Positions 1 to 6,288 of a stretch of DNA of 13,482 nucleotides are shown piece after piece. Position 1 is the stretch's first letter. Each line of letters starts with the position of its first letter. The stretch comes from DASZJY01 sp036260255 (GTDB lineage: Bacteria; Actinomycetota; Acidimicrobiia; Acidimicrobiales; AC-14): NCBI GenBank assembly GCA_036260255.1, contig DATAAF010000087.1:1-13482 (forward strand), given 5' to 3'. A program made the translations under genes and the position numbers. The notes under the pieces were generated by a model, which worked only from the letters and a program-made list of their open reading frames with translations, had not been told where the DNA came from and searched no databases.

Positions 1-423
1 CGCCCGCCGGCCGGACCTCCGGCGCCGCCCCGCCCGGGCGCCCGGCTGGCCAACCCGCTGCCCGGGGCGCCGATCACCTCGGGCTTCGGTTACCGGGTGC
101 ACCCCATCTACGGGACGACCCGCATGCACACCGGCGTGGACATGGCCGCCCCTGCGGGCACGGCCATCCGCTCCGCCGGCGACGGCGTTGTCGTTTCGGC
201 GGGGTCGCAGAGCGGCTACGGCAACGCCACCGTCATCGACCACGGGGGAGGCCTGGCGACCCTCTACGCCCACCAGAGCTCGATCGGCGTCTCCTCCGGG
301 CAGCGGGTGGGCCAGGGTCAGGTGATCGGCCGGGTCGGCTGCACCGGTGCGTGTACCGGCGACCACCTCCACTTCGAGGTGAGGGTCAACGGCACGCCCG
401 TGAACCCCATGGGCTACATCTGA
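1..423 (+). CDS. M23 family metallopeptidase, C-terminal part (5' end outside window)
   Basis: The frame is open from base 1 to a TGA at 421-423, giving 140 residues with no visible start, so the gene begins upstream. The first ~18 residues are a Pro/Ala/Arg-rich linker. After it comes a lysostaphin-type (M23/LytM) domain: GFGYRVHP, then the zinc ligands H43 and D47 (HTGVD), H91 (LYAHQ) and the HLHFEVR motif (H122, H124). In this family these residues coordinate the zinc that cleaves peptide bonds in peptidoglycan stem or cross-bridge peptides. Such proteins act outside the membrane, as hydrolases or, when a ligand is missing, as amidase activators; here all ligands appear present. Two cysteines (C114, C118) flank the Gly-rich loop before HLH, and a disulfide there is possible. 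The domain ends almost at the stop codon, as usual. Whether a coiled coil or signal peptide precedes it cannot be seen. Confidence 0.92.
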   Translation, partial: RPPAGPPAPPRPGARLANPLPGAPITSGFGYRVHPIYGTTRMHTGVDMAAPAGTAIRSAGDGVVVSAGSQSGYGNATVIDHGGGLATLYAHQSSIGVSSGQRVGQGQVIGRVGCTGACTGDHLHFEVRVNGTPVNPMGYI

Positions 424-436
424 CGACGCCGCGACG

Positions 437-537
437 TCGGGGGGCTCCGCCCCGCGACAACCCCCCGAACTGCGTCGTGCGCCCTTCGGGCGCGCTCATC
501 CTCTGTTCCGACGGGCAAGGCCCTTCGGGCCGCCCGT
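437..537. terminator. cluster of three GC-rich hairpins between convergent genes
   Basis: Three inverted repeats lie between the M23 stop (423) and the stop of the convergent atpE gene (634). First, TCGGGGGG at 437-444 pairs with CCCCCCGA at 461-468 (8 bp, 16-nt loop). Second, GCGCCC at 479-484 pairs with GGGCGC at 488-493 around a TTC loop. Third, ACGGGC-AA-GGCCC at 511-523 pairs with GGGCC-GCCCGT at 527-537 around TTC, an 11-bp stem with an AA bulge. None is followed by a T tract on either strand. They could act as bidirectional, U-less terminators or RNA-stabilising hairpins. The pairing is read from the sequence; the terminator role is inferred. Confidence 0.5.
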
Positions 538-633
538 CGGCGGTCGGCCGAAGGCAGACCGAAACCCCCCCTGGGCCGCCCGTCGGCGGTCGGCCCTTGG
601 CCGACCGGGACCCCCCTTGGGCCGCCCGTCGGC
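527..633. repeat. 46-bp imperfect tandem repeat, about 2.3 copies
   Basis: The 23-base core beginning GGGCCGCCCGTCGGC and ending GGTCGGCC occurs at 527-549 and again at 573-595. A 15-base partial copy at 619-633 ends directly at the stop codon of the minus-strand atpE gene. Copy starts are exactly 46 bases apart. The 23-base inter-core segments (550-572 and 596-618) agree at 16 positions and both contain a C6-C7 run. No open frame of interest crosses the repeats. The first copy also forms the 3' arm of the hairpin at 511-537. Confidence 0.7.
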
Positions 634-1005
634 TTAGGTGAACTTCAGCAGGATGAAGACCACGAACCCGATGAGGGCGAGGGCCTCGGTGAAGGCGATG
701 CCGAGGAACATGGTGGTGCGGACCTGGCCGGCCGACTCGGGGCTGCGGGCCATCGCCTCGATGGCCCGGCCGACGACCAGGCCGATGCCGATTCCGGGAC
801 CGATGGCGGCCAGGCCGTAGCCGATGCCGGCGCCGATGGCGCTCAGGCCGGGGATGGAGATGTTGAGCCCGGGCCCGCCGGCGTAGCCGTACGCTCCCCC
901 GCCGCCCGGCCCCATCTGGGCGTTCACCAGACCGATGCTCGCCAGGGCGGCACCGGCGAGCAGGAACAGGAACGCAGCGCGCTGGCCGCGCCGGGAGATC
1001 AACAC
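634..1005 (-). CDS. atpE: F-type ATP synthase subunit c with N-terminal signal-like and Gly-rich extension
   Basis: This 123-residue protein contains the two-helix hairpin of F0 subunit c. Helix 1 (about 55-80) has the glycine-zipper stretch GIGYGLAAIGPGIGIG. The polar loop is MARSPE (85-90). Helix 2 (about 95-121) carries the proton-binding carboxylate E107 in FTEALALIG. There is no Q...ES pair as in sodium-binding c rings, so H+ coupling is inferred. It is unusual in having about 50 extra N-terminal residues: basic SRRGQR, a hydrophobic stretch (11-27), a possible signal peptidase site after VNA (27-29), then a Gly/Tyr-rich segment (31-46). The start is GTG at 1005; the next Met (M31) would remove the signal-like part but keep the whole c domain. 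No other ATP synthase gene lies in the window, so it is either an orphan or detached from its operon. It is divergent from the glycosyltransferase gene. Confidence 0.85.
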   Translation of the reverse strand: MLISRRGQRAAFLFLLAGAALASIGLVNAQMGPGGGGAYGYAGGPGLNISIPGLSAIGAGIGYGLAAIGPGIGIGLVVGRAIEAMARSPESAGQVRTTMFLGIAFTEALALIGFVVFILLKFT

Positions 1006-1026
1006 TCGCGTCGTTCGGTCGGCGGG

Positions 1027-3006
1027 ATGGCAAGGGACCCTAATCTCCGTCGTCAGATGCCGGCAACGAGCACGGAGCTATACCCGGCCTGGCCCGGGCG
1101 GCGGCGGGCCGCCGCCGTGGTCGCCCTGGCGGTGGCTGCCGGTCTCTGGGCCGTGGTCGGCTCACAGTGGCTCTTCCCCCATCTGTCCGACGACCACGAC
1201 GAGGGGCTCTACCTGCTCCAGGCCACCGCCCTGGCCGACGGCGACCTCTTCCCGAGCGCCCCCCGCCAGGCCGACGCCTTCCGTCCCTGGCTGAGCGTGG
1301 TCTCCGGCGACCGGTACGTCCTCAAGTACACGCCGGTCCACGCCGCCGTCCTGGCTGCCGGCATCCGGCTGGCCGGCAACGCCCGGTTCTCGCTCGCCTT
1401 CGTCGCCGCCGGCATCGTCCTGCTCTCCTACGCCCTGGCGCGGGAGGTGCTCGGCGACCGGAACCTGGCCGTCGTGGCCAGCGCCTTCCTCGCCGCCTCG
1501 CCGCTGTTCATCGTCCAGAGCACCACGTTCCTGCCCTACTGCTCGACGCTGCTGTTGCTGGAGGGATTCGCCCTGGCCCTCCTGCGAGGCGCCCGGACGG
1601 ACGGGCGCCTGCTCCTGGCGGTGAGCGGCCTGGTGTTCGGGATCGCCCTGTTCGCGCGCCCCTTCGACGCGCTGCTGTGGGCCCTTCCTCTGGGCGCCTA
1701 CGTGGCGTGGTCGCAGCGCTCCGACGCCCGCCGGCTGCGGCGCACCGCCGGTTGGGTGGCGCTGGGGAGCGCCCTCCCGGTCCTGGCGATGCTCGCCTAC
1801 TTCCGAGCCGCCACCGGGAACCCCTTCCGGACGCCGTTCAACCTCCTCGAGCCCCGGGACACCCTCGGTTTCGGTGCCCGGAGGTTGGTGCCTGGCGCGC
1901 CCGACCTCGAGTTCACCCCGGCGCACGGGATCTACGGCATCACGCGCTACGCCCTCGTCACCAGCGCGTGGGCGTTCGGGGGGCTGGTGCTGATCGGGTT
2001 CTTCGTCGCCGGGGTGGCCCGCCGCCGCCTGCCCGGTCCCCAGCCGTGGCTGGCGTCGATCGCGCTCACCTTCGCGGTCGGCTACCTGTTCTTCTGGGGG
2101 ACGTTCGGCACGAGCCTGCGAGGCGGGCTCGCCAGCTTCCTCGGCCCCTTCTATCTCATGCCCGTCCTCGTCCCCCTCACCTTCCTCGCCGCCCAGGGTT
2201 TCGGCGCCGTCTGGCGCCACGACCGGTTCCTCGGCGTCGCCTCCCTCGCCGTCATGGTGGCGGTCAGCGGGTACCTCCTGTCCCGGGCGCTGCCGGTGAA
2301 CCTCCGGTTCTCGGCCGAGGACCGCCGGATCTACGCCCCGATCACGGCCGCCCGGCTCGAGCGGGCCCTCGTCCTCGTCCCCCCGCTGTACGGCCCCCAG
2401 CTCCTGCACCCGCTGGCGTTCCTGCAGAACGACGCCGACTACGACGGGAAGGTCGTGTACGCGCTCGACCGCGGCGAGCAGGGGAACCTGCGTCTCCTCG
2501 ACGACTTCCCCGGCCGGGACGTCTACAAGCTGCGGTTCCACGGCCACTACCGCGCCACCCCCATCGACCGCAGCCTGAGGACGTCGCTCGAGCCGCTCAC
2601 GGTCGTCGATGCGAGCTCGATCCCCTTCAACCTGGGCTTCGAGAATCCCGGCGCCGATCCCCGGGTGGTTGTCAGCATCACCATGGGCGGCAGGAGGGAG
2701 TCCTTCCTCCTGGACACCGGGTCGGCGCCCGAGAAGCGCCACGAGCTGCAGTTCACGGTGGGGCCGGGACCGATCGAGAGCGCCTCGCCGGTGGGGGCCC
2801 GCTGGCGAGAGGTGGTCGAGGACGACGGCCTGCTCTCGGTGTCAGTGCGGGTGGGGCCGGCCGACGGCGAGTCGGAGCGAACGGTCTACGAGCGTTCCCT
2901 CGCCTATCGCAGGGACGGCCGCTCCGTCAGGATCCTCTTGCCGGGCAGGGTCGCCGTCGACGAGCTCGGCTCCGAGGACGGTGACCCGCTCCAGATCCGG
3001 CGCTAG
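1027..3006 (+). CDS. polytopic membrane glycosyltransferase, ArnT/PMT-like (GT-C fold)
   Basis: This 659-residue protein has a first transmembrane segment at about 28-50, followed at once by an acidic cluster SDDHDEG (54-60). That is the position of the catalytic or metal-binding acidic motif in the first extracytoplasmic loop of GT-C enzymes, which use polyprenyl-phosphate sugars. About ten further hydrophobic segments run to residue ~420, with LKYTPVHAA (99-107) typical of the ArnT/PMT superfamily. Residues ~430-659 form a soluble, beta-rich C-terminal domain, presumably extracytoplasmic. The likely role is transfer of a sugar to a lipid, glycan or protein outside the membrane; the acceptor is unknown. 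ATG 1027 is used here; ATG 1057 (M11) is an equally possible start, and neither has a clear Shine-Dalgarno. The stop TAG at 3004-3006 interlocks with the stop of the convergent acetyltransferase. Confidence 0.75.
   Translation: MARDPNLRRQMPATSTELYPAWPGRRRAAAVVALAVAAGLWAVVGSQWLFPHLSDDHDEGLYLLQATALADGDLFPSAPRQADAFRPWLSVVSGDRYVLKYTPVHAAVLAAGIRLAGNARFSLAFVAAGIVLLSYALAREVLGDRNLAVVASAFLAASPLFIVQSTTFLPYCSTLLLLEGFALALLRGARTDGRLLLAVSGLVFGIALFARPFDALLWALPLGAYVAWSQRSDARRLRRTAGWVALGSALPVLAMLAYFRAATGNPFRTPFNLLEPRDTLGFGARRLVPGAPDLEFTPAHGIYGITRYALVTSAWAFGGLVLIGFFVAGVARRRLPGPQPWLASIALTFAVGYLFFWGTFGTSLRGGLASFLGPFYLMPVLVPLTFLAAQGFGAVWRHDRFLGVASLAVMVAVSGYLLSRALPVNLRFSAEDRRIYAPITAARLERALVLVPPLYGPQLLHPLAFLQNDADYDGKVVYALDRGEQGNLRLLDDFPGRDVYKLRFHGHYRATPIDRSLRTSLEPLTVVDASSIPFNLGFENPGADPRVVVSITMGGRRESFLLDTGSAPEKRHELQFTVGPGPIESASPVGARWREVVEDDGLLSVSVRVGPADGESERTVYERSLAYRRDGRSVRILLPGRVAVDELGSEDGDPLQIRR
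1037..1066 (-). promoter_or_regulatory. candidate sigma70-type promoter for atpE
   Basis: Read on the minus strand, TTGCCG (1066-1061) is followed after 18 bases by TAGGGT (1042-1037), which fits a TTGNNN / TANNNT actinobacterial housekeeping promoter. The predicted transcript would start near 1030, about 25 bases before the GTG at 1005. The boxes overlap the proposed 5' end of the divergent glycosyltransferase gene. Confidence 0.35.
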
Positions 3007-3608
3007 CGCGGCTCCACCCACTCCGCCAGCAGCTCCTTGCCCCGCTCGGCCCACTCTTCGGCGGTGATGGCGTAGCGGATGTGGTCCTCCCAGACGCCGT
3101 TGATGTTGAGGTACCGGACCGCCAGCCCCTCGTCGCGCAGGCCCAGCTTCTCGACGACCCGGCGGCTGGGCCGGTTCCGGGGGATGATCGCCACCTGGAT
3201 CCGGTGGAGCCCGACGTCCTCGAAGGCGAACCGGGCGACCACCACCAGCGACTCGGGGACGTAGCCCTGTCCCGCCCGCGCCTCGTCGATCCAGTAGCCG
3301 ACGTAGGCGTTCTGGAACGGGCCGCGCTGGACGCCCGAGAGGTTGATCTCGCCGGCGAACTTGCCCTCGACGAAGATGCCGAACCCGTACCCCGTGCCCA
3401 GCTGCCACTCGCGCTGGCGGGCGCCGCAGCGGGCGGCGAAGGCGGCGAGGTCCTGGGTGTCGTCGGGGTTGCCCGGCGGCGGGTTGGGCTCCCACTTGAG
3501 CAGCCAGTCGGCGTTGCGGCGGCGGACCTCGCGCCACTCGGGGAAGTCGGTCGAGACCAGCGGGCGGAGCTTGACCCGGCGCCCGTGGAGCTCGGTCGGG
3601 AGGCTCAT
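3003..3608 (-). CDS. GNAT family N-acetyltransferase, RimJ/RimL-like
   Basis: The protein has 201 residues. It opens with a beta strand GRRVKLRPLVSTDFPEW, typical of RimJ/RimL-type acetyltransferases. It then shows the acetyl-CoA binding region YVGYWIDEARAGQGYVPE (an R/Q-x-x-G-x-G/A variant) and the C-terminal motif around RNRPSRRVVEKLGLRDEG and NGVWEDHIRYA. The family moves an acetyl group from acetyl-CoA to the alpha-amino group of ribosomal or other proteins, or to small amines; the substrate here cannot be told. The start is ATG 3608, whose ATGA overlaps the ppx stop TGA (3607-3605), indicating translational coupling as the last gene of the DUF72-DUF501-ppx-GNAT operon. The frame stays open upstream, but that extension lies inside ppx and is not GNAT-like. 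The stop TAG (3005-3003) overlaps the opposite-strand glycosyltransferase stop within a CTAG. Confidence 0.88.
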   Translation of the reverse strand: MSLPTELHGRRVKLRPLVSTDFPEWREVRRRNADWLLKWEPNPPPGNPDDTQDLAAFAARCGARQREWQLGTGYGFGIFVEGKFAGEINLSGVQRGPFQNAYVGYWIDEARAGQGYVPESLVVVARFAFEDVGLHRIQVAIIPRNRPSRRVVEKLGLRDEGLAVRYLNINGVWEDHIRYAITAEEWAERGKELLAEWVEPR

Positions 3609-4540
3609 GTTCGGTCCGCATCGAGGAGGCTGCGGACCAGCCCGTCGAGGATGTCCGCCTCGCTGACCAGGCACTCGTCGTGGTCGAACATCCGCATGAT
3701 CGCCACGAGGATCGCCGTCCCGCCGACGATGACGTCGGCCCGGGTCTCCTCCAGGCCGGGGTTGTGCACCCGTTGGTCCCGCGTCTCGGTGGCGAGCGTG
3801 CGGAAGACGTCCTCGGCGGCCGCCCGGGTGAGCCGGAAGTGGTGGACCCGCTCCCGGTCGTACTCGGGGAGGCCCATCTCCACGGCAGCGACGGTGGTGA
3901 TCGTCCCGGCCAGCCCGACCAGCAGCCGCGCCTCCCGCGAAGCCGGCACCTCGCGGGCGACGTCGTCGAGGTAGTCGCGGACGACCGAGATCGCCTGGGA
4001 CAGCTCCTCGGGCGCGGGCGGGTCGTGGTGGAGGTACTTCTCGGTCAGCCGGACGCAGCCCATGTCGAGGGAGATGACGCCCTCGGGCTCGGTGGTCCCG
4101 ACGGCGAACTCGGTGGACCCGCCCCCGATGTCCACGACGAGGAACGGTCCCTCGGCCGGGTCGAGCTCGGCGGTGGCGCCGAGGAACGACAGACGGGCCT
4201 CCTCCTCCCCGGAGAGGAGCTCCGGACGGGCCCCGATCACCTCCTGGGCCTCGCTCATGAACTCCTCCCGGTTGTCGGCGTCACGGGCGGCCGATGTCGC
4301 GGTGATCCGCACCCGCTCGACGCCGTGGCGGTCCATCACCTCCCGGTACTCGCGCAGGACGGTGAGGGTCCGCTCGACCGCTTCGTCGGCCAGCGCCCCG
4401 ATGGCGTCGACGCCCTGGCCCAGGCGGGTGATGCGCGCCAGGCGCTCGAGGGTCGTGCCGTCGGCGTCGCCGACCAGGAGGCGCGTCGAGTTGGTGCCGC
4501 AGTCGACGGCCGCCACCGCCGGGCCGGGGCCCGGTGTCAT
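3605..4540 (-). CDS. ppx: Ppx/GppA family exopolyphosphatase
   Basis: This 311-residue protein has the ASKHA phosphatase fold. The phosphate-1 loop is AVDCGTNSTRLLV (11-23). The ATSAARDADN segment (81-90) follows, with acidic residues in LLSGEEEARLSF (108-119). The phosphate-2 motif is VVDIGGGSTEFAVG (135-148), and LVGLAGTITTVAAV (207-220) is the adenosine-type motif. Family members hydrolyse terminal phosphates of polyphosphate and/or convert pppGpp to ppGpp. This is the short one-module form (~310 residues, as in mycobacteria) without the C-terminal HD domain of E. coli Ppx. The start ATG 4540 overlaps the DUF501 stop (ATGA), and its own stop overlaps the GNAT start, so it sits in the middle of a coupled operon. 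DUF501 immediately upstream of ppx is the usual actinobacterial arrangement. Confidence 0.93.
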   Translation of the reverse strand: MTPGPGPAVAAVDCGTNSTRLLVGDADGTTLERLARITRLGQGVDAIGALADEAVERTLTVLREYREVMDRHGVERVRITATSAARDADNREEFMSEAQEVIGARPELLSGEEEARLSFLGATAELDPAEGPFLVVDIGGGSTEFAVGTTEPEGVISLDMGCVRLTEKYLHHDPPAPEELSQAISVVRDYLDDVAREVPASREARLLVGLAGTITTVAAVEMGLPEYDRERVHHFRLTRAAAEDVFRTLATETRDQRVHNPGLEETRADVIVGGTAILVAIMRMFDHDECLVSEADILDGLVRSLLDADRT

Positions 4541-5004
4541 GGCCGGGAGAGCTGGGCGTCGACCCAGCGGCCGACGGGGTCGTCGCCACCCGCCAGGTGC
4601 CAGGCGTAGTGGGCGTGGAGGCACTTCACGCCGCGGCGGGTGCCCCCCACGCCGCCCGACGGGCGGGGCCCCCGGTGACCGGGCGGGAGGGCGGCGTCGC
4701 GCTCGGCGGCGTAGCGGGCGTGGGCCCGGGCCAGCGCGTCGGGGTCCACCGCGGCGGCCGCCCTGCGCACCCCTCCGGCCGCCTCCAGGGCGCTCACCCG
4801 CCGCCGCACCTCGGGGTCGACCAGCCAGAAGCGGGTGGGCATGGGCGTGCCGTCGCGGAGGAGCGGCGAGTTGCGGATCACCACCGGACGCCCCTCGCCG
4901 TCGCGGAGGACGACGTCGAAGTCGCCCTCGGGCGGGCGGCCCAGGAGCGCGCTCAGCGCCGCCTCGTCGTCGGGGACGGCGGCGGTGGTGTGCGAGCGGT
5001 GCGT
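4537..5004 (-). CDS. DUF501 domain-containing protein (start codon uncertain)
   Basis: This is a DUF501 (PF04417-type) protein of unknown biochemical function. Recognisable parts are SALLGRPPEGDFDVVLRDG, RNSPLLRDGTPMPTRFWLV and the C-terminal GVKCLHAHYAWHLAGG with the family KCLH motif. DUF501 genes normally sit between ftsB/divIC and ppx in actinobacteria, and here the gene runs into ppx with an ATGA overlap at 4537-4540. The start is odd. The frame is open from the DUF72 stop (5016-5014), but no ATG, GTG or TTG occurs until GTG 4884, which would delete the conserved LGRPP region. A strong Shine-Dalgarno, AGGAGGTGA, lies at 5022-5014, and the best positioned in-frame codon after it is ACG at 5004-5002, 12 bases past AGGAGG. 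The coordinates given use that ACG and are tentative; 4537-4884 is the conservative version. Confidence 0.8.
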   Translation of the reverse strand, partial: THRSHTTAAVPDDEAALSALLGRPPEGDFDVVLRDGEGRPVVIRNSPLLRDGTPMPTRFWLVDPEVRRRVSALEAAGGVRRAAAAVDPDALARAHARYAAERDAALPPGHRGPRPSGGVGGTRRGVKCLHAHYAWHLAGGDDPVGRWVDAQLSRP

Positions 5005-5013
5005 GGCGGCCTT

Positions 5014-5022
5014 TCACCTCCT
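5014..5022 (-). promoter_or_regulatory. ribosome binding site for DUF501 overlapping the DUF72 stop
   Basis: On the minus strand AGGAGGTGA is a nine-base match to the anti-Shine-Dalgarno. It is formed by the last two Arg codons and the TGA stop of DUF72, so DUF72 and DUF501 appear translationally coupled. It argues that DUF501 translation begins within about 10-15 bases, not 130 bases downstream at GTG 4884. Confidence 0.65.
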
Positions 5023-5730
5023 CGATTGCTCGAGTCGGCCCATCACCCGCCGAGCGTAGCGAGGGCCGTGCCCGTGCTCGTCGTGCTTGAAGAAGGCGTA
5101 GGCGTCCCGGCCGGCCGATGCGATCTCGTGCAGGCGGGCGGCCCACCCGTCGAGCTCGTCCCGGCCGTAGCGGGCGCGGCGCAGCCGCAGGTAGGTGAAG
5201 GGGCCGACCTCGAGATCGCGCGCCGCCCGCCCGTCGGCGTCCACCAGCGCCAGGGTCGCGCCGTGGGCCTCGAGCCGGCGGAGGACGTCGGCGGTCGCCC
5301 AGGCCGGTCCCAGCTCGAACGCCGAGGGCGGTGCCGGCGGCGGCGGGAGGGCGGTGAGCAGGCGGTCGAGGCGGTCGAGGTCCGGTTGGCGGTGCGGGAG
5401 GGAGAAGAGCACCGGCCCCAGGCGGTCGCCCAGCGGTACCACCGCGGCGAAGAACGCGGCGACCCGGTCTTCGACCCCGTCGAGGTCGCGGCGGTGGGTG
5501 ATGCCCAGGTGGGCCTTGGGCGCGAAGCGGAAGCCGTCGGGGACCTGCGCCCGCCACCGCTCGAGGGCGGAAGTGCCCGGTAGTCGCCGGTACGTGTTGT
5601 GGGCCTCGACGGTCGGGAGCAGCCGGGCGTAGAAGGGCAGCATCCGCGAGGGGGACATGCCGACCGGGTAGAAGGTGCCCGTCCACTCGGGGTAGGACCA
5701 GCCGCTGGTCCCAACCCTCGCCTCGGCCAC
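5014..5730 (-). CDS. DUF72 domain-containing protein
   Basis: This 238-residue protein matches the DUF72 (YecE-like) TIM-barrel family. The N-terminal signature is RVGTSGWSYPEWTGTFYP (5-22), followed by the VEAHNTYRRLP segment (41-51), GFRFAPKAHLGITH, the FTYLRLRRARYG motif and a C-terminal AYAFFKHDEHGHGPRYA. In most relatives the last motif reads FNND..G, so KHDE is a variant. The biochemical activity of DUF72 proteins is not established. GTG 5730 is chosen because it lies just before the conserved RVGTSGW; the frame stays open further upstream into the Fur gene, but that part is antisense to fur. A TAGGCT -10-like box ends 8 bases before the GTG, so the mRNA may have little or no leader. 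It is the first gene of the DUF72-DUF501-ppx-GNAT operon. Confidence 0.9.
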   Translation of the reverse strand: MAEARVGTSGWSYPEWTGTFYPVGMSPSRMLPFYARLLPTVEAHNTYRRLPGTSALERWRAQVPDGFRFAPKAHLGITHRRDLDGVEDRVAAFFAAVVPLGDRLGPVLFSLPHRQPDLDRLDRLLTALPPPPAPPSAFELGPAWATADVLRRLEAHGATLALVDADGRAARDLEVGPFTYLRLRRARYGRDELDGWAARLHEIASAGRDAYAFFKHDEHGHGPRYARRVMGRLEQSRR

Positions 5731-5738
5731 GGCGGCGC

Positions 5739-5748
5739 AGCCTACGCT
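5739..5748. promoter_or_regulatory. overlapping divergent -10 boxes for fur (+) and DUF72 (-)
   Basis: The ten bases AGCCTACGCT hold TACGCT on the + strand (5743-5748) and TAGGCT on the - strand (5744-5739). They share the central TA. The + box ends 6 bases before the fur ATG (5755), and the - box ends 8 bases before the DUF72 GTG (5730). Both spacings suit leaderless or near-leaderless transcripts. No convincing -35 element is seen on either side. Confidence 0.4.
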
Positions 5749-5754
5749 CGGCGG

Positions 5755-6288
5755 ATGGACGCCTCGCTGCCGCCGCCGGCGGACTCCGACCGCCTGGGGT
5801 TCATCCTCGAGCTGCTCGGACGCGAGGGCCACCGGGTGACCGTCGGGCGGCGGGCGGTCGTGGAGGCGCTGCTCTCGGCCGAAGGGCACCTCTCGGCCGA
5901 CGACCTGGTCGCCGAGCTCCAGCAGGTCCACCCCGGCCTGCACCGGGCGACCGTCTACCGGAGCCTGGAGGCGCTGGAGGCGGCCGGCCTGGTGGAGCAT
6001 GTCCACCTGGGCCACGGGCGGTCCGTGTACCACCTCACCGACGACCTGCACCAGCACCTGGTCTGCGAGGTGTGCGGCTCGGTCGAGGAGGCGCCGTCCG
6101 ACCTCCTCTCGGCGGTGGCCCGCCGGCTGCGCCGGGAGCGGGGCTTCGTGATGCGTCCGTACCACTTCGCCGTCCTCGGGCGCTGCCGCACCTGCGTGGC
6201 CGAGGCCGACGCCGAGGTGCGCCACGGCGGCAGCGGGCGGGACCGGCGCCGAGCAGGCGGGCCCCCCGGCACCGTCGTCAAGTCCTGA
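5755..6288 (+). CDS. Fur-family metalloregulator, probably Zur-like
   Basis: This 177-residue protein has an N-terminal winged helix with the recognition helix in HRATVYRSLEALEAAGLV (63-80). The C-terminal dimerisation domain carries DDLHQHLVCEVCG (96-108), with the Fur-family H-x-H-x-x-C motif. Two CxxC pairs (C104/C107 and C144/C147) are typical of the structural zinc site. Additional His residues at 82, 84, 87 and 93 are candidates for the sensory metal site. The family represses uptake genes when the cognate metal is bound. Its convergent neighbours are znuA-znuC-znuB, so Zur (zinc) is most likely, though a manganese-sensing Mur cannot be excluded. ATG 5755 is chosen because a -10 box lies just before it and the Fur domain starts soon after. 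The last ~25 residues form an Arg/Gly-rich tail, and its stop overlaps the znuB 3' end by 11 bp. Confidence 0.88.
   Translation: MDASLPPPADSDRLGFILELLGREGHRVTVGRRAVVEALLSAEGHLSADDLVAELQQVHPGLHRATVYRSLEALEAAGLVEHVHLGHGRSVYHLTDDLHQHLVCEVCGSVEEAPSDLLSAVARRLRRERGFVMRPYHFAVLGRCRTCVAEADAEVRHGGSGRDRRRAGGPPGTVVKS

Noticed and set aside
1162..2742. 526-codon open frame on the minus strand inside the glycosyltransferase
   Set aside because: Its composition is Gly/Glu/Arg/Pro-rich with no family motif, and it is the antisense of a membrane protein with clear hydrophobic segments; long antisense frames are expected at this GC content.
4541..5686. N-terminal extension of the ppx frame over DUF501 and DUF72
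   Set aside because: The Ppx domain begins at ATG 4540, which overlaps the DUF501 stop; the upstream part is an out-of-frame shadow of DUF72 and DUF501.
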